Shown here: in pieces, positions 1 to 7,535 of the stretch
Layout of the letters: every line of letters starts with the position of its first letter
Numbering within the stretch: position 1 is the first letter of the stretch
From: Deltaproteobacteria bacterium
GTDB lineage: Bacteria; Desulfobacterota; GWC2-55-46; S146-70
Direction: 5' to 3'
Length of the DNA: 15,314 nt
NCBI GenBank assembly: GCA_015492395.1
Contig: WGFD01000080.1
Location: forward strand, 1 to 15,314
Notes under the pieces: model-generated
Seen by the model: the letters and a program-made list of their open reading frames with translations, nothing else
Database searches by the model: none
Told to the model about the DNA's origin: nothing
Program-made: the position numbers and the translations under genes

Positions 1-681
1 ATCGTCCGAAAAGAACACGCTCGACATGCCCAGCCGTTCCAATGTACGCACCTCTTCAAGGACCTTCTCGATGGGCTTATGCCGCGGACGGCGCCCGAAA
101 AGGTAAACCACATCGCAAAACTCGCAATCAAAGGGACACCCCCTGGTCGTCTGAACGCAGCCCATGGCATACCTCGACAGATAAGGAATGATACCATCCC
201 ATTTGGGGATCGGGCTGATAGAGAGGTCTATCTTCTCGACTTGACGATACTCCGACCGATGGTTGCCGGCTTCCCAGTCACGCAAAAATTGCGGCCAGGT
301 CTTTTCAGCTTCACCGATGAACAATATATCGAAGTGCTCATAACACTGGTCCGGAGACCCTGTTACTCCTGGACCACCTATAGCCACAGGGAGGTTTCGT
401 TCATGGAAAAGTGCCGCCAATTGTTTGCATCGGGGCAAGGTCACCCTATGGCTGGTAATTCCTACAAGATCGTAGTGCCGCCCTAGGGACGTATCCCTTC
501 TTATAGGACCACGAATAAGTTCGTCCCAGATATCGACGCGGTAATCATCCGGGGTGAGCGCCGCCACAGTAGCCAAGCCGAGCGGTACCATATCCTGCTT
601 CTGGACACGAAGATCCTGCTCCTTGGTAATCCACCTGCTCTCTTGAGCGTATGACGGATTGATCAACAAAATATCTTTCAT
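1..681 (-). CDS. Cobalamin-binding radical SAM enzyme, HpnP/DUF4070-like, N-terminal part (cut by window edge)
   Basis: The frame is open from an ATG at 681 to base 1, giving 227 residues with no stop, so the gene continues off the left edge. Residues 1-130 look like a Rossmann-type B12-binding domain: MKDILLINPSY start, PLGLATVAAL, YDLVGITS (70-77), AIGGPG, and FIGEAEKTW (123-129). The radical SAM core follows, with the 4Fe-4S motif C182-x3-C186-x2-C189 in RGCPFDCEFCD, then FGRRPRHK and VFFSDD. That series is typical of the B12-binding/DUF4070 family that includes the hopanoid C-2 methylase HpnP. Such class B enzymes usually methylate unactivated carbons using methylcobalamin and SAM, so a role in methylating the cluster product is plausible but inferred. 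No DxHxxG cobalamin-ligand motif is visible; the equivalent loop reads DIWDELIRG. The start is supported by GGAGGG four bases upstream. The gene lies 50 bases downstream of the exported hydrolase gene, with no terminator between them. Other DUF4070-type functions are possible. Confidence 0.9.
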   Translation of the reverse strand, partial: MKDILLINPSYAQESRWITKEQDLRVQKQDMVPLGLATVAALTPDDYRVDIWDELIRGPIRRDTSLGRHYDLVGITSHRVTLPRCKQLAALFHERNLPVAIGGPGVTGSPDQCYEHFDILFIGEAEKTWPQFLRDWEAGNHRSEYRQVEKIDLSISPIPKWDGIIPYLSRYAMGCVQTTRGCPFDCEFCDVVYLFGRRPRHKPIEKVLEEVRTLERLGMSSVFFSDD

Positions 682-685
682 TGTA

Positions 686-691
686 CCCTCC
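686..691 (-). promoter_or_regulatory. Ribosome binding site of the radical SAM gene
   Basis: On the minus strand GGAGGG precedes the ATG at 681 with a four-base spacer (TACA). This fixes the start in the absence of a visible 3' end for the gene. The spacing is slightly short but the match to anti-Shine-Dalgarno is strong. Confidence 0.7.
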
Positions 692-731
692 ATACAGACG
701 GCTTGCAGCGGCTGAAACGGACCGCGACGCA

Positions 732-2456
732 CTATATATCTCCCTGATCTTCGACTGCAACAGGAAGGATCAAAGCGGAAGGATAGACACTGTCATGATA
801 GATAGTGTTTGTCGCCACCTGAAAGCGCGGTCCCAGAAGACGCTTCCTTCCTATATTGGGATTGATGTCAAACCGTGGAAAATTCGACGAACTTATGGAT
901 ATCCGAATCCTGTGTCCCTTTAAAAAAGTCTGAGCCGTAGGACCGAGCGGTATGGTGACCTCATACTTTTGACCGGGCTTCATAAGCTGAGCTTCTTTGG
1001 TCGATTTCCTGAACCTCATGCGCCAAATCCCGTCAACGACCAGCATGGACCGTCCGTCCGGATAAACGTCACTTAAACGTACCGCAAAATCCGTATCTTC
1101 ACGGTCGGAGGATACGTAGAGTTTGACCTTGACGTCGCCGCTTACTATTACATCCTCCGAGAGGACACTCGTGGTGTAGGTAACGACATCCTCCCGGCTC
1201 TCCACTTTGTCACTCAGATCCTGCGGGCCGACCGGGACCTTGAGCCGCGCCTTTTTGATCTCGATAAGACTTCCGCCCACCGTCGGGGTGGGGTTCTGCG
1301 GGTTATAAACGTACACATCGGGAGCCTCGTCTCCAGGTCTTTCCTTCGCAAGCCTTCCACCAGCCCTCAGGTAATACAGGACCTTGACAGTCTTCGGTGG
1401 CCAATCCGTCGTGCCCTTCCATTCATTGGATCCCATCTGGAAGTAACGGACAGGCGGCTCCTTATCCCACCCGTTGTCTTTCTGATCCCGCAGATAAAAA
1501 TCAAAAAAACGCATTGTTTCCCTGTCGGCATAACTGGCCGCCTCCGGGTAGCTCAAGGCGCCCTGTTTTTCCTTCCCTATGGCCGTGTGAAGCCACGGGC
1601 CTATTATCAATTTCATCTCGTCCCCGTACCTTTTTGCGAGGCTCCTTATTTCTTTGAAGGTCTCTATCTTCAGTGCGGTGTGCGTATCATACCACCCGGT
1701 GATGAACAACATCGGAATATCTATATTCGACTTGGCGGATTTGGCCTTGGCATCGACTGATTGCCAGAAGGAATCTTCGGTGGGATGCGACATGATAACC
1801 TTTTGCATACCATGCCCGACGTGCTGGAAGACGGACGTATAATATCTTTCCAGCACGCCGCCATAATAAAACTGTCTGTACGGAAAGCCTATGTTAGCCG
1901 AAGCTGGAACTGCGCAGACCAGGTGGGGAGGCCTCTTCATGGCGATCTGGTATTGTACGGCACCCACAGCCGATATTCCCCACATCCCTACCTTGCCGTT
2001 GCTCCAGCTTTGTTTTGCTATCCATTCGATCACATCGTAACCATCCTGTCCATGATCTATCCTCTTTACACCCTCGGCGGCCTTCTTTGACCCAAAGAAT
2101 CCACGCCAGTCCACGATCACATAGGCATAATGCTCCCTGTCCAGGAGTTCGGTGGCCAGGAGTTCATCCGGCAAGGGGGCTCCGCCGTACTGTCTGTTAT
2201 AAGGAGTATGAATGTATATGGTCGGGAATCTTCCCTCTGAAGCAGGCAGGAAGATATCGGCCATAAGGCTTTTACCATCGGACATGGGAATGGCGACACC
2301 GAGCATATCCCTGTATCGCTTCGTATCCTTAGCGACTTTCTCTCTCATGCCGACTCTATCCGGCACAGCCTGAGCCTTGAGAGTGACCGGCAGAAAACAT
2401 TCCATCATCAATCCGACAGCAAACATGATCAAAACCGCAAAGAAGGTCCTTTTCAT
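732..2456 (-). CDS. Exported CocE/NonD-family (X-Pro dipeptidyl-peptidase type) acyl hydrolase
   Basis: A 574-residue serine hydrolase of the S15/CocE family, which cleaves esters or amides such as cocaine, beta-lactam side chains or X-Pro peptides. Residues 1-30 form a signal peptide: MKR, a hydrophobic stretch, then a likely cut after LKAQA, so the enzyme probably acts in the periplasm or outside. The alpha/beta hydrolase domain (about 45-330) carries DWRG (116-119, oxyanion region), the nucleophile elbow G-I-S162-A-V-G, Asp257 in GWYD and His290 in GPWLH, so the triad looks complete. The C-terminal part (about 370-574) matches the jelly-roll domain of the family, including DTDFAVRLSDVYPDG. 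The gene begins 14 bases after the methyltransferase stop; only a weak AGGGA precedes the ATG, suggesting translational coupling. In this cluster it may mature or detoxify the product after export (inference). A general peptidase or esterase with no link to the pathway is the alternative. Confidence 0.92.
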   Translation of the reverse strand: MKRTFFAVLIMFAVGLMMECFLPVTLKAQAVPDRVGMREKVAKDTKRYRDMLGVAIPMSDGKSLMADIFLPASEGRFPTIYIHTPYNRQYGGAPLPDELLATELLDREHYAYVIVDWRGFFGSKKAAEGVKRIDHGQDGYDVIEWIAKQSWSNGKVGMWGISAVGAVQYQIAMKRPPHLVCAVPASANIGFPYRQFYYGGVLERYYTSVFQHVGHGMQKVIMSHPTEDSFWQSVDAKAKSAKSNIDIPMLFITGWYDTHTALKIETFKEIRSLAKRYGDEMKLIIGPWLHTAIGKEKQGALSYPEAASYADRETMRFFDFYLRDQKDNGWDKEPPVRYFQMGSNEWKGTTDWPPKTVKVLYYLRAGGRLAKERPGDEAPDVYVYNPQNPTPTVGGSLIEIKKARLKVPVGPQDLSDKVESREDVVTYTTSVLSEDVIVSGDVKVKLYVSSDREDTDFAVRLSDVYPDGRSMLVVDGIWRMRFRKSTKEAQLMKPGQKYEVTIPLGPTAQTFLKGHRIRISISSSNFPRFDINPNIGRKRLLGPRFQVATNTIYHDSVYPSALILPVAVEDQGDI

Positions 2457-2470
2457 AACAGACTTTTTCC

Positions 2471-4930
2471 CTATGGCTTCTTTGCCGAAAATAAAATGTA
2501 GTGGCTAACTTCGGCCTCGGTATCCAACACTGCCGCCCGTATCCTCCTGAACGAGTCGACATCAACCTCTCCTAACACGGCCTTTATCTCGGCATACAGC
2601 GTACCGTGCTTATTGAAGCCTTCCCAGCATTCGTTCGTAACATCCACGATCCTTACATCTTGAAAACCAAGCTCCGCCAACATCTTCCGGTATTCTTCCG
2701 GATCATCAGCTGTGGGCCGACTTGTCCAAGGAAGACCGCGCCGCCTGGTCCGACCTGCAAAAAGAACGTCCGAACCGACAAGCCTGCCGCCGGGCTTAAG
2801 AACGCGTAAGGCCTCCCGCAGGAGCTTTTCTTGTCCGTAACGACACGGCGACTCGACGCAGACTACATAGTCGAAGGAATCGTCCGCGAGACTCAGCTTC
2901 GGCAACTTCGAACTGAAAAACCTTGTTCCTGGGGCGTTACGTCGACAAACCTCCAAGTTGTCTCCGTCGTCCGTGACTCCGGTAACACCGCCGGGCGCGA
3001 AGTGCTTCAAGAGGTACCCGGTGGTGGCTCCCAAGCCGCAGCCAAGGTCAAGGACCGTCCCTTCCAGGCGAAAATCATTTTCTGATCCAGATGATCCGTC
3101 ATCTTGTGCGTATATGCGTTCAGCGCAACGCCGAGCCTCTTCCTCCGAGCACGGCTGGGGAGAACGAAAATCTGCGGCCGGTCTCAGAAAGGCCAATATT
3201 TCCTCCATCAAATTCTCGCACGCCGCCTTTGCGTCACACAGCGCATCCAGCCCCTCACCCCAAAAGCCAACGTGACAAAACCCGCTGCCTCTATAAAAAT
3301 CGTCGATCAGGTCCTTTTCGATCCCGGCACTGTCTTTAGCTATTCTTATGGCAGGGACATCGTTTTCGGCCTCTTTCCCGGATCCGTTCCCTATGACCCC
3401 TGACGGCACCGAAGAGCTGTCCGCGGCCTGGCTGGGCGTCCCCCACCACACCTCCAACCCACCGTCCTTGTGCGGCTCGTATACCCAGCCGACGGCCCTC
3501 TCAACGGCCAATTCAGGTCCAAATGGATTGGCGGTACCTAAAAACAAGCCGAAGGGGGTTGAGGCCATGGTCCTGACCCCCAGATTGTAGGGATGACCAA
3601 AGCCGTTCCTGGTAATCGGAATCCACCTGACACCGTCACTCGTCCTCCAAAGATCAAAACCACTCCTGTCCTTCAAAAATTTTCGAAAGGTAACGTCTTC
3701 AAAGATCTTCTGCGCCCACTTCGGAAAGGCCTGGAGAGAGGCGAACCGCATAAAGACCGTAATGTCCGAAGTGCCCACGTAAAGATGTCCGTCATGGGCG
3801 CACATGCACCACATATATGCCGTAAAGGGGTAATCAAATCCCGGTCCCATGCCGCTCAAGGGTGTTTTGAATCCATCGGGGGTGAATCTTGGCTCACCGA
3901 CGATCAGATCCCAGGAATCATCGGGATTGAGACGTATCAGTTCCGCGGCGCCGGGCCCAACGTTGTGGATCCTATCATGGCCACCGTACTGAATCGCGGT
4001 TCCGATGTAAAGGCTGCCGCCGAACTCGCACATACTCATACATATCTCATTCAGCCTTCCACGGTGCGCGCCGTGCGAGAGCACGCGCGTCCATTTGTAA
4101 GGCGGCTTACCCTCTGCATCGGTTCTCCATATCTGAAACCCCTCTCTGGGATTCATCGTGCCAGCATAAAGAAAACCGTTGTAAGCGGCCATGGTCCAGA
4201 CGGCGTGGTTGTTGGGATCACCGAAGTATGGCTCACAGGCCGGTCGCCAATCCCTCGGATTCTCTATGTCACTTGTCAGGACAAGGAGCCTGCCGTGGCT
4301 GGTATCGCCCTCTCCTGCGCGGCCCGTCGTAGAGGCGAATAACCTTCCCTTGAATGAGACCAATGATCGAAACGTCTGAATTTCGATGTCGCAGGATTCC
4401 GGACTAAACACTTCCTCGAAGTCCACGCCGTTGAAGGTGCGCAGGATAGTAACACCCGGTCCTTGATGCGTCGACCAGGAAGTAACGTAAAGAGCCGGAG
4501 CTGATGAACCGTCACCGTTCACCGACGCCATACATCTGAATCCAATATTTCGTGGGACCCTGAACCCTGCTTTACCGGTACATACGGGTGACTTGAACAC
4601 CCTCCTCCACTCGCAGGTACGAGGGTTGTATCGCAGTATCTCAGCCCTGTAGTCGGCATCCCAGATGACCTCCGGGACCTTTACGGGCCAGATCTTCATC
4701 CTGCTCTCCCGTTCGAACGGCTTCGGAGCGTAAAGGATACCGCGTGTTGTTCCGACATAGAGGTAGTCATTGAACCAGCCCATTGCATGCGCATAGGAAT
4801 TCATCGGATCGCCAAGCCCGTTATGGCCGATCCTTTTGAAGTTGCCGGCGTTCAATCCTATGCCAGTCTGCCCGGAACTGCCGGTCCTGACATCGCCTTC
4901 AACGCCTATTTTATCCAACGACTGTCTCAT
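2471..4930 (-). CDS. Seven-bladed beta-propeller fused to a SAM-dependent methyltransferase
   Basis: An 819-residue two-part protein. Residues about 31-500 hold seven repeats of the pattern (ma/c)..G.LY.GT...g..IwRt.dg..W..v: LYVGTTRG (57-64), LYVTSWS (147-153), LFASTTG (197-203), LYAGTMN (254-260), LYIGTAI (307-313), LYVGTSD (383-389) and LFLGTAN (462-468). That spacing fits a seven-bladed propeller. An N-terminal strand FKRIGHNGLGDPMN resembles WIPITRNGFGHPYN (436-449) and may close the ring. A polar linker (about 500-535) leads to a class I methyltransferase (about 540-819): FYRGSGFCHVGFW, the SAM loop LDLGCGLGATT (627-637), acidic DD at 654-655, LADDSFDYVVCVES, and RVLKPGGRLVGSD, all typical of Methyltransf_11. 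The substrate (O, N or C) is unknown. The ATG at 4930 is the first possible start after the upstream stop in this frame. No Shine-Dalgarno is seen, so it is probably coupled to the CoA transferase gene. There is no signal peptide, so it is cytoplasmic. Confidence 0.9.
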   Translation of the reverse strand: MRQSLDKIGVEGDVRTGSSGQTGIGLNAGNFKRIGHNGLGDPMNSYAHAMGWFNDYLYVGTTRGILYAPKPFERESRMKIWPVKVPEVIWDADYRAEILRYNPRTCEWRRVFKSPVCTGKAGFRVPRNIGFRCMASVNGDGSSAPALYVTSWSTHQGPGVTILRTFNGVDFEEVFSPESCDIEIQTFRSLVSFKGRLFASTTGRAGEGDTSHGRLLVLTSDIENPRDWRPACEPYFGDPNNHAVWTMAAYNGFLYAGTMNPREGFQIWRTDAEGKPPYKWTRVLSHGAHRGRLNEICMSMCEFGGSLYIGTAIQYGGHDRIHNVGPGAAELIRLNPDDSWDLIVGEPRFTPDGFKTPLSGMGPGFDYPFTAYMWCMCAHDGHLYVGTSDITVFMRFASLQAFPKWAQKIFEDVTFRKFLKDRSGFDLWRTSDGVRWIPITRNGFGHPYNLGVRTMASTPFGLFLGTANPFGPELAVERAVGWVYEPHKDGGLEVWWGTPSQAADSSSVPSGVIGNGSGKEAENDVPAIRIAKDSAGIEKDLIDDFYRGSGFCHVGFWGEGLDALCDAKAACENLMEEILAFLRPAADFRSPQPCSEEEARRCAERIYAQDDGSSGSENDFRLEGTVLDLGCGLGATTGYLLKHFAPGGVTGVTDDGDNLEVCRRNAPGTRFFSSKLPKLSLADDSFDYVVCVESPCRYGQEKLLREALRVLKPGGRLVGSDVLFAGRTRRRGLPWTSRPTADDPEEYRKMLAELGFQDVRIVDVTNECWEGFNKHGTLYAEIKAVLGEVDVDSFRRIRAAVLDTEAEVSHYILFSAKKP

Positions 4931-4960
4931 ACAAACAAAAAGCCCGAGAGCACAAAAACA

Positions 4961-6184
4961 TCATTCCGGATCATAACCCGTACCGATTTCTTCCTCCTTG
5001 ACCTCCGGGACCTCACCTTCCGACCTTCCGAGGAGCTCCATGAACACGTACCTGTTGTGTTCACCCAAGTCGGGGCCACGCCGTCGAACCTCTCCGGACC
5101 ATCCGGACATCCTGAACGGACAACCCGGGAAAAGACGCGCTCCCCCGTCGGGATCGGGCAAGAAAAATCCCCTTTCCTTCAAGTGAGGATCCTCGCTGAT
5201 CTCCGCCACATTAAGGACCGCACCAGCAGGTATACCTGCGTCTTGGAGTTTCTGCATCACATCGATATGAGTGTGCCTGATCGTCCATTTTTCAATCAGC
5301 TCATCCAACAGCCCGTGATTCCGCAACCTCGATGCCCTGTCGGCAAAGCGTCTGTCATCCTTCAATTCAGGATGTTCCAAGACATCGCAAAACCTCTGCC
5401 ATTCCGCGTCCGATCTTACTGCTACGGCGACCCATTTGTCATCATCCTTACAACGGTAGCATCCATGGGGGGCGAAACGCCTATGACGGTTCGCTTTGGG
5501 GAGGTCCACGGAGCCGTTCATAACGTACTCCAGAAGATGCTCGCCTATTAATGTATGGGTGGCAGCCTCCATCTGCGACAGGTCTACCTTTTGTCCTTCT
5601 CCGGTCCTTTGACGATGCATCAAAGCGGTCATGATCGCACAGGCACCGGCCACCCCGGCCAACACGTCCATCTCCCTGATCCTCAGCCTCTTGCCATCCT
5701 TCTCGTATCCGGTAAGGCTCTGGATTCCGCTCACGGCCTCTATGGACCCTCCAACCCCGGAATAGGAACGGTACGGTCCCGTGTCACCAAAGGCCGACAT
5801 AGACACCATTATCAGATCGGGCTTGATCTTGACAAGATCGTTGTAACCAAGTCCGATACTGTCCAGGAATCCACCGCGGAAATTATCTACCACGACATCC
5901 GCCCTCCGTATCAGATCCTTGAAGGCCTCCCGGTCCCTGTCCTCCTTTAGATCCAGTGTTACGGAATACCTGTTCCTGTTGACCTGATGCCACATGGGAT
6001 GCTTGTCGTATGCCTTGTTATCTTTTTTGGCGCCCCGCAACACACAAAGCCTTTTGACGTATTCGACCTTCACAACCTCGGCTCCGAAATCAGCCATTAT
6101 CCTCACCGCGTGGGGACCCGCCCAGTAGTTCGTCAGGTCGACAATAAATACCCCTTTCAATGGCGCACCACCAAACCGATCCAT
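4961..6184 (-). CDS. Class III CoA transferase (CaiB/BaiF family), catalytic-type subunit
   Basis: A 407-residue protein, the usual length for this family, which moves CoA between carboxylic acids by way of an enzyme-bound aspartyl-CoA. The N-terminal Rossmann-like part has LKGVFIVDLTNYWAGP (9-24), MADFGAEVVKVE, a LDLK segment at 77-80, and FGDTGPYRSYSG (132-143). The position of the nucleophilic Asp (D169 of formyl-CoA transferase, context GDSGTG) is occupied by D173 in MDVLAG, followed by TGEGQKVDLS. The protein therefore looks catalytically competent. The C-terminal part has PHGCYRCKDDDKW, GIPAGAVLNVAEISEDPHLKERGFF and LGEHN, all typical. Its ATG overlaps the stop of the upstream CoA transferase gene in TGATG, so the two are translationally coupled and may form a heteromer. 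The CoA donor and acceptor cannot be told from the sequence. In context the acceptor may be the released polyketide acid (inference). Confidence 0.93.
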   Translation of the reverse strand: MDRFGGAPLKGVFIVDLTNYWAGPHAVRIMADFGAEVVKVEYVKRLCVLRGAKKDNKAYDKHPMWHQVNRNRYSVTLDLKEDRDREAFKDLIRRADVVVDNFRGGFLDSIGLGYNDLVKIKPDLIMVSMSAFGDTGPYRSYSGVGGSIEAVSGIQSLTGYEKDGKRLRIREMDVLAGVAGACAIMTALMHRQRTGEGQKVDLSQMEAATHTLIGEHLLEYVMNGSVDLPKANRHRRFAPHGCYRCKDDDKWVAVAVRSDAEWQRFCDVLEHPELKDDRRFADRASRLRNHGLLDELIEKWTIRHTHIDVMQKLQDAGIPAGAVLNVAEISEDPHLKERGFFLPDPDGGARLFPGCPFRMSGWSGEVRRRGPDLGEHNRYVFMELLGRSEGEVPEVKEEEIGTGYDPE

Positions 6185-6186
6185 CA
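6182..6186 (-). promoter_or_regulatory. TGATG stop-start overlap coupling the two CoA transferases
   Basis: On the minus strand the TGA of the upstream CoA transferase (6186-6184) shares one base with the ATG of the next (6184-6182). Such one-base overlaps allow re-initiation by the same ribosome and often link subunits made in equal amounts. This supports the two products acting together. Confidence 0.75.
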
Positions 6187-7380
6187 GATAACACCCTCTT
6201 TTTTCAACTGCTCCAATTCTTCCATGGAAAGACCCAACATCTTCCCGTAAACAGTAAAGTTATGTTCACCGAGCAACGGCGCCCTGGCGTGCCGCCACGG
6301 GGTCTTTGACATCTTATAGGGTGCGCCGCAATACCGGTGACTACCAGTGACCGGATGTGTTACCTCCTCGAAGAACTTCCTGCTCCGAAGCTGGGGCGAT
6401 TCTAACACATCGTCAAAATCAGCAAGGTAGCCGAATGCAAGCTTCTTCTCCTGTCCCGCGCGAGACAGCTCCTTTTTTCTGTATTTTTTTAAACACTTCT
6501 TCAAAAGAGCTTCGTATTCTTCGCGGTACTTCCTGCGGTCCATGCAGTGGCGGTATTTTTTATCAAACAAAGCCGGCTCGTCCAGCACCTCGGCAGCGCG
6601 ATGCCAGTAACGGATCGGCGCCGAGATTACCGCGACCTCACCGTCGCTGCAGGGATAAAGCTCCCACGGTACCATCGAATGACGGTCATTTGTCCTCTTT
6701 GCCAACACCCCCAGGTGCAGGTAATTCACCAGACTTATCTCGATATTGTCCAGGGCGCTCTCCTGTATGGACACATCCACATGCGCGCCCATCCCGTTGT
6801 TGCCACGTCGAAATAGCGCCATGAGGGTTCCGACATAAGCATTCAACCCCGCTGTGTACTGGGTCACAGCCGGTCCGGCATTAAGCGGCGCCTTCGCAGG
6901 GTCTCCGGTCAAATACATTCCACCGCTCAGTGCGTACTCTACGATCTCCTCGGCCTCGTAGTTCCTGTACGGTCCTGTCTGGCCGAAGTTGGATATGGAG
7001 GTCATCACGAGACGTGGATTTAATTCGCGAAGGGTCTCGTAGTCAAGGTTCAGGGATGGCAGAAAACTGGGTGAAAAGTTCTCCACGAGCACGTCGGCTT
7101 CCCTGATGATATCCTTCAGTATCTCCCTGCCTTTACTCGATTTTATATTTAAGGTGATGCTCTTCTTCCCGGTGTTAAGCCACAAGAAAGGGATACTCCT
7201 TTCTATGCCGGCCTCTGCCTTGTAGAAAGGCCCCATAGACCTCGTCATATCGCCTCTTCCGGGCAGCTCCACCTTGATCACCTCGGCGCCAAAGCCTGCC
7301 ATCAACTTGGTGCAGTAAGGACCTGCTATGTAGTGGGTGAGGTCTATCACCCTCAGACCCGAAAGCGCCCCTTCGGTCAT
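6184..7380 (-). CDS. Class III CoA transferase homologue lacking the catalytic aspartate
   Basis: A 398-residue CaiB/BaiF-family protein: LSGLRVIDLTHYIAGP (6-21), LMAGFGAEVIKVELPGRGD, KSITLNIKSSKG, ADVLVENFSP, NFGQTGPYRNYEAEE, MGAHVDVSIQE and LLGEHN are family landmarks. At the position where active members have the CoA-binding Asp (D-x3-G before the long helix), this protein reads TQYTAG, with Q174 in place of Asp. The codon is CAG at 6861-6859 and the reading frame is intact on both sides, so this is not an obvious frameshift artefact. It may be a structural or substrate-binding partner of the next gene product, which keeps the Asp and starts within this gene's stop codon. Heteromeric class III transferases such as BbsEF are known precedents for paired subunits. 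Start: ATG at 7380 with AAGGAG nine bases upstream. An active enzyme with a shifted catalytic residue cannot be excluded. Confidence 0.9.
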   Translation of the reverse strand: MTEGALSGLRVIDLTHYIAGPYCTKLMAGFGAEVIKVELPGRGDMTRSMGPFYKAEAGIERSIPFLWLNTGKKSITLNIKSSKGREILKDIIREADVLVENFSPSFLPSLNLDYETLRELNPRLVMTSISNFGQTGPYRNYEAEEIVEYALSGGMYLTGDPAKAPLNAGPAVTQYTAGLNAYVGTLMALFRRGNNGMGAHVDVSIQESALDNIEISLVNYLHLGVLAKRTNDRHSMVPWELYPCSDGEVAVISAPIRYWHRAAEVLDEPALFDKKYRHCMDRRKYREEYEALLKKCLKKYRKKELSRAGQEKKLAFGYLADFDDVLESPQLRSRKFFEEVTHPVTGSHRYCGAPYKMSKTPWRHARAPLLGEHNFTVYGKMLGLSMEELEQLKKEGVI

Positions 7381-7535
7381 CCGTAGCTTCTCCTTTTCCT
7401 TAATCCGTTACCGCCTCGTTATATACGGCCGAGTCCACCAAAAACATATGCAGCAAGCCACTCGTCGGGTTCAAACCAAACTGCTCAGCTTCCGTAATAT
7501 TTCTTTGAAGATTCCATGAAACACATCTTAACGGT
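7381..7535 (-). other. 155-base intergenic gap, the longest in the window
   Basis: This gap lies between the second dehydrogenase and the first CoA transferase. It holds the ribosome binding site AAGGAG (7390-7395) of the CoA transferase. I see no strong hairpin, T-run terminator or tRNA. Three minus-strand frames give only short peptides. One frame reads SSKKYYGS, then a TGA, then AVWFEPDEWLAAYVFGGLGRI, which has a protein-like composition and might be a decayed coding remnant, but the evidence is thin. An internal promoter here is possible; no clear -35/-10 pair was found. Confidence 0.4.
7390..7395 (-). promoter_or_regulatory. Ribosome binding site of the first CoA transferase
   Basis: AAGGAG on the minus strand, nine bases before the ATG at 7380. 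It supports this start after the 155-base gap, where translational coupling to the upstream dehydrogenase is unlikely. Confidence 0.65.

Noticed and set aside
79..486. A 135-codon plus-strand open frame at the left edge
   Set aside because: The opposite strand encodes the radical SAM protein with its CxxxCxxC motif and B12 domain across the same bases.
545..760. A 71-codon minus-strand frame at the radical SAM start
   Set aside because: It is an out-of-frame reading across the end of the hydrolase gene and the start of the radical SAM gene; the latter has the better start, ribosome binding site and motifs.
3593..4342. A 249-codon plus-strand open frame
   Set aside because: Antisense to the beta-propeller repeats; no domain or start signal seen.
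4931..4960. Possible terminator in the gap after the second CoA transferase (a GGGC followed by TTTTT)
   Set aside because: The bases before the T-run form at best a four-pair stem with a two-base loop, too weak for an intrinsic terminator.
4787..5551. A 254-codon plus-strand open frame
   Set aside because: It runs antisense to the end of the CoA transferase and the start of the fusion gene, both with clear family motifs; its own translation shows no motif.
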